Source: Puffinus mauretanicus (Eukaryota > Chordata > Aves > Procellariiformes > Procellariidae). From it: DNA of 64,000 nt. A model generated the notes under the pieces. That model searched no databases. It was not told where the DNA came from and was given only the letters and a program-made list of their open reading frames with translations. Made by a program: the position numbers and the translations under genes. Positions 1 to 32,800 of this stretch are shown one piece after another; the first letter of the stretch is position 1, and the number at the start of each line of letters is the position of its first letter. Location of the stretch: assembly GCA_023333565.1 (NCBI GenBank), contig JAJKFH010004053.1, positions 3,162,001 to 3,226,000 on the forward strand, given 5' to 3'.

Positions 1-19797
<19,797 letters not shown>

Positions 19798-20330
19798 GGC
19801 GGAGGGGGCGGGCGGCGCGCCGTGTCCTGGGAGGGCGCGGTGGCGGCGGGGAAGCGAAAGGGCGGCGGCGAAGTGAAAGGGCGGCGGGGAGCGGCGTTAG
19901 CGGGGAGGGAGCGGGCGGGCGATGGCGGCGGCGGCTCCGGCGCGTCCCTCCCTCCCTCGGGGTCTCATTCAAACCGGCCCCTCAGGATGACGCTGCAAGC
20001 GGGGCCCGCTCTCCGGAAGCGGGGTGGGCTGCGCGCGCAGCGCCGGAAGGGTGGGGCGGGGCGGTGGCAGCCGCGCGCCCGGAGGGCGGTGAGGTGTGGG
20101 GGGCGCTCTCGCGCGGCGCGGCCGGTAGCGGCCTCCCGGCGGAGCAACGGCCGCAGCGGCTGGCACTGGTGCAGGGCAGGGCGCCCGGGGAGGGAGAAGA
20201 GAAACCGCTCTGGCCGTGGGCTGTCCACGGGCAGCGGTCGTTTCTCGGGAGAGAGCGGCGCACGAGGAAGCGTGACCGAGTACCGGACTTCCCTCTAACG
20301 CGGGGACGTATAACCGACCTGAAATTAGCG

Positions 20331-23300
20331 GCTGGCTAGGTGCCAGGTGGGATTAAACGTGCTGTGTGCAAACCGGAGGCAGAGCCACCGCGTACGGTGT
20401 GCGGGCTGGAGTCTGGAAAGAGCCCGGTCCCCGAAGGGGGCTGAAACCGCTGTTGGTGCGGCGGGCAGGGAGTATCGGTGTAGCCAGCGAAGTGCTAAAG
20501 AGCTGAGGTGGGTTTGTAGGCGTGCTGGTGGTTTGCCCAAAAGCTGTGATTGCACGCAGGTGGGGGGAAGAAAAAAGAAAAGGCTGTTGTGGATGAAATA
20601 ACGTTTGGGTTATAGGAAAACGTGGAGTAAGAGAGAAAATTACTCTTTATTGAAAATCCCCTTTATTAAGGGGAGAGGGGATGACTAATCTACCAGCAAT
20701 TATTTTAAGACTTGGTAATAGAGGACAGATAAGGAGCGCTGAAGGTTGGGTGTGATGACAATGGCCAGGAGCCTTCAGGACAATAACAGTTTTAAAGATA
20801 CTAAAAACAGTAGACATGGAGACATGAGTCTCAACTGCTTCTACAAAAGCTCTTGATCTCAACTGCTTTCTCCAAAAGCAGTGCTTAAACATATAAAAAG
20901 GAAGAGAATGCCAGAAAGAAACATCCCTTCTTGAGACCCCTCTGGCTGCTGCCTCTAGAAACCCAGCCCTGCTACCTTCACCAGCTCCTCTGGCAGCCGC
21001 AGCTGTAAGAGCTTCTGCCACAGGTTCTGCCACCGTTTGGTTGTCTGCAAGGATCTTTCCTTGATAAGCACGCTGCTTGCCAAACGTGATTTTCAATTCC
21101 AAACAGTCGGAGAAGGATATACAAAATGGCCATAAAAATAATCCAGGGCTTGAAAGTAAGCCTTAAGATGGAAGGCTTAGAAATTTCAGTCTTTTCAGTT
21201 TGTCATGGAGAAGAAGAACAGAAGTTGATTTTGTTGTCCAGTGTAGGCTCCCAGACGTGAAAAGGAAGTTTGGGGGAACAAGGATTACATTTCACAGAGA
21301 AGCTCCAATGAGTGGTATGTTGAAATTAAGCTGGAGCTTAAATTCAGATGGAGTTTCCAATTACTAAGGCGATTTAAGCATTGTTAAAGTTTACCAGCAG
21401 GGGTGATGAATCTTCTGTTACTTTGACTTGCTTAAAGGAGCTTTCTAGAAAAGCTGTAATCCAGTCCTGGGGTGAGATCCTGCAGACTCCCAGCCGTCTG
21501 CCTGTGAGTTTAAGTGTGGGATATCTCCAGTCGAGCCATTTGTTCTTAATACCAACAATGACCTATATAGAGGCCATTTATTCGTGACTCCGAAATGAAA
21601 ATCGAATGCTCCACAGTCTGAAGCTGCACTGAATACATCCTCGCCTTTAGAGTAACCCTTGGAGGATCATGTCTCGGGCAATCACAGGCCGTTTGTTTCC
21701 AGGATTTTGCAAAGGCACTAGAGGGTGCTGTGCTGAAAGAGAAGAACCGGGGTTTGGATCTGCAGGAAAACTCTTCTCCACTTCCGCAAGGTGAAGAACC
21801 GCTACCTCTCTCTTCTCTCCTCTGAGATTGCGTAGGCCTCTTCCTGTCTTAACGGCTTCGTGCCTTTTTCCTTAAGGAGGGGATCAATAGATGCTAGTCT
21901 TTGAATCTTACACAAACCGATGTAAGAAGTACCGAGACAAAGAGTGCAACCTGATGTATAAATGTGAAGATTGCATTGACGACATTAAAATTGTGAAAGA
22001 TTGGTTGAACGTTATTAAATGCATCTTTTTTTCTTAGTGAAGACAAGCCCCGAGGGAACCCTGGGCTTGGTCGCGGGGGCACGGGGACAGCAGAACTGCC
22101 TGCCCCGGCTGTGTCTCTGGGGCCTTTGCAGGGCCACCCCAGCCAGCTGCTTCCCACCCTGAGCTGGCCAGATGCAAGCCAGCTTGGATCCAAAAGCTGG
22201 GGCTGTGTCGTTAGCACAATACTGCAGGCAGGCCAACAGGCCTGGCAGGATTTATTAACGCTGGAAGATGGGTCAGAAGAAGCCCAGATCTGTTTACAAA
22301 AGGCTTTCACTCTACGAAATCTCCTGTGGCTCAGTTCTGAGGAGCACAAGCAGTAAGTGTACCCTCAGATGGTACAAGCAGGTGCTGCGACACAGCAGAA
22401 GGTGTGGGGAAGCAAGGCAAGCCCCTTTGCAGGGCGTGCTTAGGTGCCTTTGTGATGCCTGCGATAGAATACTGCATTTACATTTCTTGTTTCTTTAAAG
22501 GGGAAGATGTGTTATCCAGTATATTGACAGGTGCATTTATTAACATCCATTTTATTTTCTATGGGAAACATAATGTTCTTTCTATGTATCTTCAGGCTTT
22601 AAACATTTTAATGAGTGTGTATTCACAGCGCAGGTAGGATCAAATCACATATCTGTCTTACAGATAATTGCCATGCGTATTAAACTCAAAATAATCCTAG
22701 TTTTAAGTGCTTTAGGTCTGATTTTCCAGTGTCCTGATAAGTTATAGTGCTTTACATGTTTAAAGAAAAGTTCTCTTTTCATGATAAAGGTAAGCATTCC
22801 ACTTCCCTGCGCTGCAAACCTTGACTGTCTCCAAATGAGCACCCAGGAAACGAGGAACAGAAACAAGGTATTTGAACAAAACGCTGGTGTGCACAATCTT
22901 CCCAGCACCGCACAGGGCTGAGCGAGGCCCAGATGGAGATGACCATGGCTGCCTTGTGCAGTTAGGGTTAGGGTTGGCTTCTAGAGCTGATTTAGGGGCC
23001 TGCGGTATGGCACAGCCCAGGCACTCCCAGCCTGAAAGCCACTGCTATGTTTGATCCCTATCTCACAGCAACTACAAGCTGAAAAATGCAGTGTCAATAG
23101 GGTGCGATTTCTAATAATAGGTGATACACAAAATGGAATGGCAGGGTAAAGAAAAACGTAGCAATCCAGATGTTTTAACATACACAATATCCCCCATTTC
23201 AGTGGTTTTCAACTTTTTACACTCTGGGTCACTATAGATATACATCTGGGGGAAGGAAAAAGAACAAAACTCTATTTGCATTTTTTATGTCTGTAACTAG

Positions 23301-25375
23301 TACATAAAAACTTCCCAGTAGAGTTCACCAGCTCAGAGGGAAGCTGAGCATCTGCTGCCCCTCCTCTCATGGGAACTCCACGATTGCTGACTTGCTTCTG
23401 GCTACAGCCTGGGTGGCTGCTGCTAAATCCTGCTTGTGGGAGAGGCAGAATCCTTTTCTTATTACCCAGGCTGTTTTGCTACAGTTAGCTGCTCTTACCA
23501 TTTTCTTTTCCTTTTTCCTTCAGCAGGAGTAGGGAGGCTTGAGGAGGAATGAAAAAGCAGATTTTGGCATTCTACCAATGTTAATGAACTTTCAACCTAC
23601 CACGGTAATAGAAAATGGAGGCAATAGAAAAGGTGGAGGCAAATCAACACAAAATGATCACATAAGAATCAAGGCTTCCTGATTTCTCAACCAGCATGTA
23701 AAACTACAGCTTCATCAATATGAACGAAGCCAGGTTGATTTATGCTAGCTCTTTGTAGCTTATACATTCACATCTCTTAATGACTGTCTGGCACTGTATT
23801 AGATGAGTGTAGGCAAAATATTCTTGTAAGAGGAATCATTAGTGACAAGGGTAAAAGCTAAGCAAAACAAGAAGGCAGGAGCCAGAAAAAGCGGAGCTGT
23901 AGTGAACATAGCAGCACACTGATGATTTTTTTCTGGATAGTAAAGCTGATGCTTGCTAAAAGTTTAGTAACATTTTTTTCCTGAAATATCTGTTTGCACA
24001 GTTGAGATTGTCGGCATTACTTTTCCTAGCAGTAGAAACCTTTGGCTGAATTTGTTATTCAAAGTATTCCTGTAGATAGGTACCTTGCTTACAGTAAACA
24101 ACTGCCAACATCAGTATACCAGAACACACAACCTGTAATTTGCATGTCTAGACTTTATTATTACAGCATGTTAGTTGCAACTTATCCCAGTCATACAAGT
24201 CAATGTAATTTTACACTTCATTAGGTCTCCTGCGTCTTTCCCAAGCAAAATCAGCATTTAAAAAGAATTGCAGAATTTCAGCATTGATAAAAAGCTATGG
24301 AAATGATAGTATGTGCCAATCTGTAGAGCAAACCCATTTTTTCCACAATCCTTCCCTCTTCCCACCAGTCATTATCTATTCATAACAGTTTTTATGCTAT
24401 TTTTCAGATTCATAAAATACGGAACTACAAGATACGACTCTTTTTCTGATTAGGAAATTATTCAAGCAAGAGTTTTTGAGCCTGTAGAGGTAGCCAGTTA
24501 CACATAAAGGAAAGCAGAAAAGCAATCCAAAACCTAATCTGGGTCTGGAGAATGACATGACCACAGGCCTTTTCTATTGCTCTAAATTTCTTGTAATAAT
24601 GTATGTATTTAAGTAAGATACGCTTAATCATCTTGCTATATTATTTCCCCTCTGGGTATGTGATAGGAGATTAAAGCAGGTTGTAATTATTCCTTATATT
24701 GCTTTGCAAGCTAACAGTCAATGTGCCTGGCGTTCTGGAAGGTAGTCTTTAGTGTGCTCCATCCATTGCTGACATTGCTGATACCGCAAGCTCAACATAG
24801 AGGAACTCTCTGAAATTACCACATCACCTACTTCTATTTATCAATACTTCACAGCTCTGTGACCTTCAAAGGACATACAATCATTTGCATGTAATTTGTC
24901 CTTAACCATTCCATTGTTCTACAGACCTTGGTGCATTACCCAGGGAGATTGATGGACAGCTGTGGGATGCACAGGCTGTTCAAAAAAAAAAAAAACCCAA
25001 ACCAAATGCAAAAAACCCCACCAACAAAAACTACCCCACAGTTTTTTGTCTTTTGAACAGGGTTCCCTCCCCCCAAATAAGTGGGATTTCTGAAGCTCCA
25101 AACCTGCATCATGAAGGATGAAGCAATCACAAGGCAAGCTCAAGGTGGCGGTTGAACAATAAATATAAATTAGGCTACTACAGCAGGCCATGAGAATAAG
25201 GGAATGAAAAAAAAAATTTAATATGGTATTTACTTATTCATGTAGAATAGTAAAAAAATGTTTCAGAGTCCCCTAGGCATTATGTTGCAAATGCACCTTG
25301 TACTAGAAGCTGCTGCAATGTCTGAATGCTTAGAAGAACATGTAAGCTGCAATCAGGAGAAAACACCATGCCAGT
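20331..25375. other. Intergenic region between USP14 promoter and ROCK1 3' end
   Basis: About 5 kb with no gene I can support. It has two locally GC-richer patches, 20.9-21.1 kb and 22.0-22.4 kb, each with an open frame. There is a pair of minus-strand AATAAA motifs at 20646-20651 and 20662-20667, and two tandem copies of the telomere-like hexamer near 22,962. None of these carries a recognisable protein family. See the findings for the two best candidates. Confidence 0.55.
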
Positions 25376-25405
25376 CATTTTCAAAAGGGTCTTTCCATAA
25401 ATTAC

Positions 25406-25411
25406 TTTATT
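25406..25411 (-). terminator. ROCK1: Candidate ROCK1 polyadenylation signal
   Basis: AATAAA on the minus strand in the context GAGAAATAAAGTAATTTATGG, which I recall as conserved in human ROCK1. A second AATAAA lies upstream at 25459-25464. Which one is used cannot be read from the sequence. Confidence 0.55.
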
Positions 25412-25963
25412 TCTCATTAAATGAGCACAGAGTCATTACCATATTAATAACAGATATGTTTATTATTACATATCCATCAGTGCGGCTTTCAATACCACTT
25501 GAAACATGCAAATCGTCCTAAGGACGAATCAGTTTTCCAGTGCTTCTTATTTAATACACAACTGCAAAGCCATTATAAATTACTGAGGAGGTATTTGGTT
25601 AAGAAATAAAATAAAATAAAACCATACTGCCCATACCATGAATGTATTCCTGCTACAAAGCAAGAGTCTGACAGCATTTACTGGAATTCCTGAATTACCC
25701 AGAGCTTCTGTGTTGTATGCTTTTTTTTTTTTGCATTGCCTACACATTTCTTGGCTTATGAAACAGAATCAGTCTTTCTTTGTAAGAGGAATTCTCATTC
25801 AAAGATTGTACTTAATTTAGAAAATGCATCTAGCATCTACAATACTTCAACCAATTAAAATTCAGTAAAAACCACTGATATGCAATAGTTTTTTAGAGGT
25901 TTCCTTTGTTTAGTTTTAGATTTCTACATTTATTGACATGGCAATAATACAATTATCTCAAAT

Positions 25964-25971
25964 TAAGGCAC
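25964..25971 (-). promoter_or_regulatory. ROCK1: Predicted miR-124 target site in the ROCK1 3' UTR
   Basis: On the transcript the bases GTGCCTTA form a full 8-mer match to the miR-124 seed (positions 2-8 plus A1). The surroundings (TTTTAGTGCCTTAATTTGAG) are the same in human as I recall, and ROCK1 is a reported miR-124 target. A second, weaker match (GTGCCTT without the A) lies at 26359-26365. Confidence 0.6.
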
Positions 25972-26892
25972 TAAAAGGACAATGTAAAACCCAGTAAAAG
26001 TGTTCTAATAATAATTTACATTTCAAACAGTGCATATATTTCTTAAATGTTTGTTAACTTAAGGTATGTTATCACTTAAAATTGTCAGGCAATACATTAT
26101 ACAGTTATAGAAATGATGTACCCCAAAATATGCTTTCAAACTTGGTGGTTCTTTTTACTGTTAGTTTCTAATGCCTCTAATAGTAAAATAATTCAGTATG
26201 GCTTGGCAAAAATGCATAGATTAAAGGCAATTACTTGTTTTCCCCTCTTTACAAACCTGCTGAATCAGTATTTTGTAAAGCATAATGCAAAATATTTAAC
26301 ACTTTGATCCATTCCATAGTGGGTGGTTAGCATTAAGGCTGTTAAGAACTCTGCAGTGAAGGCACTGAAGTTCAAGTGATAAGGCTTCATTTTTAAGCTA
26401 GTTCTGCAGTCTTCAAGAGCACAACTGAGTCTTGAAAGCAATTGCAGTCCTTCTCACTGAGAAACCTTCCTCCTCTACTCCATTTCGTATGCTCATCTTG
26501 ACATAAATATCCCCTTCACAGGGTAAACAGTCCTTTTCTTTCACTGATACGAAGAAAGTTGGCTGCATTTCATCATGATTGACAGGCTTTTTTTTTAAAT
26601 CCAAAAAGGCAGCACCTTTTTTTATACACCTAGCTAAGCTTTATTTGCTTTAACTTGCATTACATAGTAATAATTAATCTAATCTACCTTTAGGCAAACC
26701 CGCAATTAAACACCCTCAGCGTGCTTTTGTGCCAAAGCAAGGAGGAGACAGTAATAGCAATCTTAACCCTGAAGCCTGTGATAGTTATGTTGAAAAGAAC
26801 AACAGCCCGTCTGCACTGCTCTGTGTGGTTAAAAAAAAGCCCTGTTTCTCAGACCGCATCCCATGAGATTCCATTAAGCACTGTACGTGTGG

Positions 26893-26896
26893 TTAG
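26893..26896 (-). CDS. ROCK1: ROCK1 exon 33, coding part (last base of Ser codon and stop)
   Basis: The acceptor TTTGTTCCAG is followed by C TAA: one base completes AGC (Ser) and TAA ends the protein. The downstream bases align by eye with the human ROCK1 3' UTR (…CCATG…GGAATC…TGGGATGC…), which confirms this distant exon rather than the in-frame TGA at the exon 32 donor. Confidence 0.9.
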
Positions 26897-29800
26897 CTGG
26901 AACAAAGGAGAAAACAGACAATTAATAACAAATATAAAAATTAGCTTCATAACACTAGTGCATGTTTGCCAAGAGTTTCAGTGAAGAAAATATTTTATGT
27001 TAACAAAATATTTTTTCAATTGACATGGTACAATACTAAGATCATACCTACACAATCTTCCACAAACTGTTCTTAATTTCAAACAACATTAAATGAACAC
27101 AGAGGTCAGACAGATGATAATGTTACTGCAGCTTTACAAGTAAATGATTAAGAGTAAACAATCATGGGTGTACTCATGGCAAATGCAAGGTGACAGCTGC
27201 AGGACAAGAAAAGGCTCTCTATAGGGCTAAGAGCACGCACATGAAGTTGCCAGAGCGCATCTGATGCACAGGAGTTTTGGTTGGTTGGGTTTTTTTTTTT
27301 TAACCCTGCATTAACTTGATCAGGTGCCCAAGTCCAAATATATTAAAACAAAACACCTCAACTGTGCTGATATAATGTGTAAAAGTTAGCACACTGTAAA
27401 CTATGTAGTTTCAGATCTAGAAGCAGTACTGCAAATGCTAGCAAGTTCATCACGAAGTTCTGATTCATATTTACTAGTGATAAGTTACTAAAATGAGGAA
27501 TAGAACTTAAGATGAACTTATACATGAAGCTCCTTTTAATGGGTCTGATGCACCTCTCGATGAAGTCAATGAAGTGCTGTCTACCAACTGCAAAGAAAGG
27601 TGGATAAGACCCTAAATGAAATGTACTACAATGTCTTAAAGCATGTGTTAAAGTCTGTATCCATTCGACAAAACAGTTAATGCCTGCTTACATGGTAGGA
27701 TTCCATCACCAAGATCAAGTTCTGCTATACGGTCTGACAAGAGAAGAATTTTCAGATACTTAGAAAAAGCTAAACACGTATATCCCATAAAACTCATCAC
27801 TGCTTCTCTTCCTCCCACGTCTAGGTAAAGAAGTCAGGATGAGAACTGCAGGGTGCAGTGTCTTGAGTTCAGAGAAGCTGATCTAACAACTCGCTGCCTC
27901 CTGAAAGGAAAAGGGCCCGCTGTTCCTCTACTTTACCACCTTCCTGACCCCAGGGTGGACCCTCCTACTTACCCGTCCTCAGACTTGGCAATCACTGCAC
28001 TTCTCAGTGGGCTGATTCCACTCAATAGCTAAGCAAAGTAACATCTTTTTTGACAGTCAGGAAACTGAATTATGGACCTTCATGGAAGGGTCCAAAATGG
28101 ATCATTTCAAGCATTTACCCAGGATTCAATGACAAAAAAGCAGGGAAGGCAGACAGAGAGGGAAAATCTTCCCCCTTGAGTAGCAGCAGGCTGTCAGATT
28201 AGCTCAGCTACTGTGCAATCACCAGTTAAGTGTTCAGTGTATAAGATCCATTGTAGATTTATTTAATAACCTAAATTTAAACATCTGGTACATCAGAAGT
28301 GAATTTTCCTAAAATAAATCCAATGCCTCTTCTTTCTAAACATACAGGATGGAACATGTAGTGATAACAGGGCACAGGTGGGCCATACTACATCACAGCA
28401 GTGATTGTCTACTTCATAGACACAACTAACATCAAATTTGTCTGAGAAAGTCAAAAAACATCCACAGCAGAATAGCTTGAAAGAGTTCTTATCTGACCTT
28501 TTTCTAATCCTTATTTGCTCAGTGTAACTCTGAATCTTTTCATTGTTTGCTTGTGTTGCTCTGCAAGTGCCACGCAAGCCCCACTACATACCAGTCTACC
28601 CAGTGGCAGCTGTCTGATGGGGACGAAGCGTGCCACAAAACCGCCCAAGCAGCTCCTCAAGCATCAGCGAGGTGCGGGAACTCCCCCCCTGCCTCCTGCA
28701 CATGTCTCCACACAGCACAACAGGCCGGCAGCATGCACATATGTAGCACTCTTGCTGGTCAAGTACTGTGCTTCTCTGAATTGCTTATGCTCAATATGCT
28801 GCTTCCTCCATACTCAGTGCCTACAATACGTGGCATTAAAACAGAGTTTGCTGTAAATCAATTATATGTTCTAAGAAGCTATGTCAGTATTCAACATCAT
28901 TAAGAAGCAAGATTTCCATGGTCAAATATCAATTATGTCATCAAACGCACTGATGAATTTGGGCTCAGTCTAGAAGAGTGATATAAATGTTAACTGTTTG
29001 ATTCACATCACAGTCTGTTAGAAAAATTCAAGATGCTAAAGAAGTAAGACACAACGCGGGTATTAACGTCTGAATTGCCAGAGAACTTAAGAGCTTTATT
29101 TCTTCCCAAGAACCTGGAAGATCCCGTTGGGTGATGGAGAAAGGTGTGAACAAAGGCCATACACTAAGGCAGATGGAGAAAATGTATTCTGAACAGCTGA
29201 TCCGACCTGATAGTTCACTAGCGCAAGACGACCATCTTCACCCTTCCTCCTTCCATTCTTGAGACAGATCTGGTGCTTTCTGGACTCTTCCATGAACCAT
29301 TGCAACTTCCTAACCCAACAGAAAACCACATGCTTTTCTTTTGTGGGGTTAGGGTTGGGGTTTTTTTTGTTGTTACGCTTTGGGTTTTTTGGCTTTTCTT
29401 TAGTGAAAACATTCCCGGATTAATTCTCTGCTGGAAAATAGATCAGTTTACTGTGGTAATCTGTGAAGCATGAGCTGGCACAAGATAAAGCGCAGGAATG
29501 TGCAGCTCTCCTCCTTCTGGTGCTGGTGAGATCTTAGGCTCATTGTATCTCTAGGATCTTAAAAAAAGAGCTTTAAAGATGGTGTTTTTCTCATTTTTAA
29601 AAAAAGTTCCCATTCACTACTTGCGTATTTCTATGATTCTCTAACACGACAAATGCCAATAGGATTAATAACAGAAATTGTCTGAATAACTGATCTCTCC
29701 AAACAGATCCATTCCTTTAAGAGCTACTGTAAATTTTCAAATATGTAAATCTGTTCATTCTATAAGAGATTAGCTGCAAACTTTTTCTTGCTAAAGGCAA

Positions 29801-32800
29801 CCCCAAACCAGCATTTCTATTAAGATAGGGTGAAAAAGAATCAATGAATTGATTTAAGAAAATGGATTTGCTCCCATAAAAGAGTATGGATGAAAGCTTC
29901 TGTGCTTTTCCAATTAGCTCTAAAACGCCTGGAAAAAAGTTAAGATCTTTTGTGCTTTTCCAATTAGCTCTAAAATGCCTGGAAAGAAATTAAGGTCTTG
30001 AAATGAAAAACCTGAGAAATCACACGGTTATGCTGAAAAAAAAAAATTCTATTGAAAAGCTAACAGTTATGAGAGATCTGAATACCAGAGCTATTTTGCC
30101 TATAGTAGGTTTTTAACCTCCCCCCCCCTTTTTTTTTAATTCTGTGTGTGCGTGCACATGCAAATTCCCCCTTCACACCCTAGCATGAGGTATATTACAG
30201 TAACTGCAGTACAGCTCATCTGAAGACCCTCCCAAAAATTGGAAACAAACATTGCAAAAGAACTTAAAAAAAATCTAGTTATTACAGCTACCAGACGACC
30301 TCGCAAGGAAAAATGGAAAGGAAAGCATACTCAGAATACAATTCAAAGTCTTTTGCAGAAAAAAGAAAGTCTACAACTTTAAGTATCTAAATATGAAATA
30401 AAGAAGTATGCACTATCTTTACAAAGTGAACTCTACATAGGTTTGGCGGGGGGAGGGAAGAATCTGTATATTCAATAACAGAAGATGATTTCTACAATGT
30501 ACAATCAGGACTATGACCTTCCAAGTGTTGTTTTAGATTACTCCAGTTAATACAGCTTAAAGATGCATGTAAATGGTGTATTAAAATAATTCTTTCCAGC
30601 GCCATTGGCTGGCTGGTTGGTTAGTTTTGGGGAAGTTGGTGGTTTTGTTGTTTTTATTGTTTGTTTGCTTTTGGTTTTGTTTTTTTTTTTTTTTTTTACT
30701 GTCCAAGAATGCTACCTCATCAAAAGATTCTCAGTTAATTTGACACCTTTTTCAGTAAGCAGTGTTGACTAGCATTATTTCAGTGTCACATTTTAAAAAC
30801 TTTTAAAACTGTATTAATGAATTGTACGTTATTAGTTCTAGGGTTTTTTTTCCAAAATTTATGGTGGGATGACCATTCAGTACCAAATTCCACCTAATCC
30901 TTTTAAGTATCAACATGATACGCTTTTTGTTTCGGTCTTAGGTGGTCCAAGACTCACTGAAAAATCTTCCTAATCGGTAACACAGCTCTTTAACCAGTTC
31001 TATGTACTTCTATTATCTTTATCTGCCTGTTTAGAAGATCTGCCTTTAGTAACTAGTTTCTAGAACTCTGATTATTGTTCAAATAAATGTATCATATGCT
31101 ACATAAAAGCACTTCATATTTTTCTCAACCACAGAACACAAGTACTTCTTCAACAATCCTACTGTAAATAAAGATGGTGTTAAACAACAGCGATTAATGA
31201 TGCATATTTTAAAATCAGCAGGTGTAATTTATATCCAAAAGTCCTAAAAGATCTGGCTAAAGCCTATGGAGGAGTCTAATATTTTTCAGTAAATCTTGGC
31301 AAATTGAGGACTGAAGGAAAAATAAGCTTGGAAACACTGTGAAGCTTTATAAAAGCTTTTGAAAGTTGGGAGAAATGGACATTTTGTAGACAAGACAAAT
31401 AGTTTAACAAGATTCTGTTGTACAAGTACACACCACATAAGTACATAGCAAACATGACTGATCCCCCTGAAATTAGCAATTACCGATTTGTCTTTACTGA
31501 AAATGCTACTATTTAGTAAGCAAACTCTGATTTTATAGTCATTCTTCTTAACTCAGGTTTATCACAGTGTGCTTTTCTACTGCACCCACCCTTGTTTTCA
31601 ACAGATTTTTACGGTGAAGATTGTAAGTAAAAACTGCCCACTTCCCAGGAAGTCGCCCCACAAATCAGAAGTGTTTCTGTGTTTCACAGCTTCGGCTTGC
31701 TTAAGTGCCAGTGTTGAAAAACATAAAATCGCATCGTGATTCAGTTACGTTCCTGCCATTTGAACTGTAACTGGCAAACTGAGACTTTGTTTAGTGTTTG
31801 TGAATATGGCTTCTCCCCCAAATACTCTAGCACAGCTACATGTTCTTAACTGCTGGTCACAGATTTCTTTTTATGTCCTCCTCCTCGTGCTGTTGCATTG
31901 ATTATTATCTCTAACACTGCCTGCAAGATCACTGTTTTTTACATTGACAGCTTTGTATTTGAGGCCTAAAGTCATTTTCCTGGATGAGATTATCTTGAGG
32001 GCTTTCACTGAATATATTAGTATCTCAAAACTATGATCGCTTTTGTTTTAGTGTTAACTATGGGGACAAGAAAATCAGCACCCTTTGTATCCTTCAGATT
32101 TTTTCCCTACTCTCTGCAGAAGGATGTCTCACGATATACCCAGTGTCTCTTTACATGCAAAGGTTTATTTTTATTGTACTTCATGCAAGGAATGTTTGCA
32201 GGACATTTATTTTGGTAGCACTGCCAATCTAGCAAGACCGTTTCTCTACTGAGACACTAGTTTCCACTTCATATTGTCGACCCAATTGGTTATTTCGGGG
32301 GAAAGGAACATGCATACTGTATGAGGAAGCTAATGCAGGTTAAAAATCAGCTTACAGTAACCTAGCATTAAAAAAGCGTATTTTAAATCTCTTGCCCTGG
32401 TTAATGCACAGGGTCACAAACTGCTTACAAAAACAACTGCTGGGACAAGAGAAGACAGGGAATAAGCAAACAGGGAGAAAGAATGCAATTAATACTTAAG
32501 TTGCCTCACACCAAAAGAAATGGTGTAACAAGAGTCTGAGAATCTGCAAGTTTCTCATTTCACCCCCATTTGCAGAAGACTTCTAGCTTACGCAGGCTCG
32601 ATGAGTCAATCCAGAAATGACTATGCGGATCATCCTTGCAGTTAAATGCCATTGCTAATATATCTACTGAGCCTTGCCTTTAAACAGGAAAAAATGCAAC
32701 CAGCGCCCTCACATGCATCAGCAGGCCAGGCACTGCTATCCCTACAGTACCTTTCCAAATCTGAAGAACTGATAAATTTACCACAATAGCAGGAGAATTT

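Larger units (their letters stand above)
25376..26892 (-). other. ROCK1: ROCK1 3' UTR
   Basis: About 1.5 kb of non-coding sequence that tracks the human ROCK1 3' UTR in order. Blocks include AAAGGTGCTGCCTTTTTGGA near 26,617 and AGTTAACAAACAT near 26,055. Another lies at about 25,456-25,535, around TGGTATTGAAAGCCGCACTG. The 3' end is placed just after a conserved AATAAA; a longer form ending beyond it cannot be excluded. Confidence 0.82.

Noticed and set aside
22962..22977. Telomere-like GTTAGGGTTAGGGTTGG
   Set aside because: Only two full hexamers; too short to call an interstitial telomeric repeat. A similar single copy is at 29,346.
23198..23235. CAGTGGTTTTCAACTTTTTAC, resembling a hAT (Charlie-type) terminal inverted repeat
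   Set aside because: No partner inverted repeat and no 8-bp target duplication were found nearby, so the similarity is too short to annotate.
28515..28903. Two overlapping plus-strand frames of 113 and 118 codons in the last ROCK1 intron
   Set aside because: Cys/Ser-rich with no recognisable domain, no conserved splice context, and overlapping each other in different frames.
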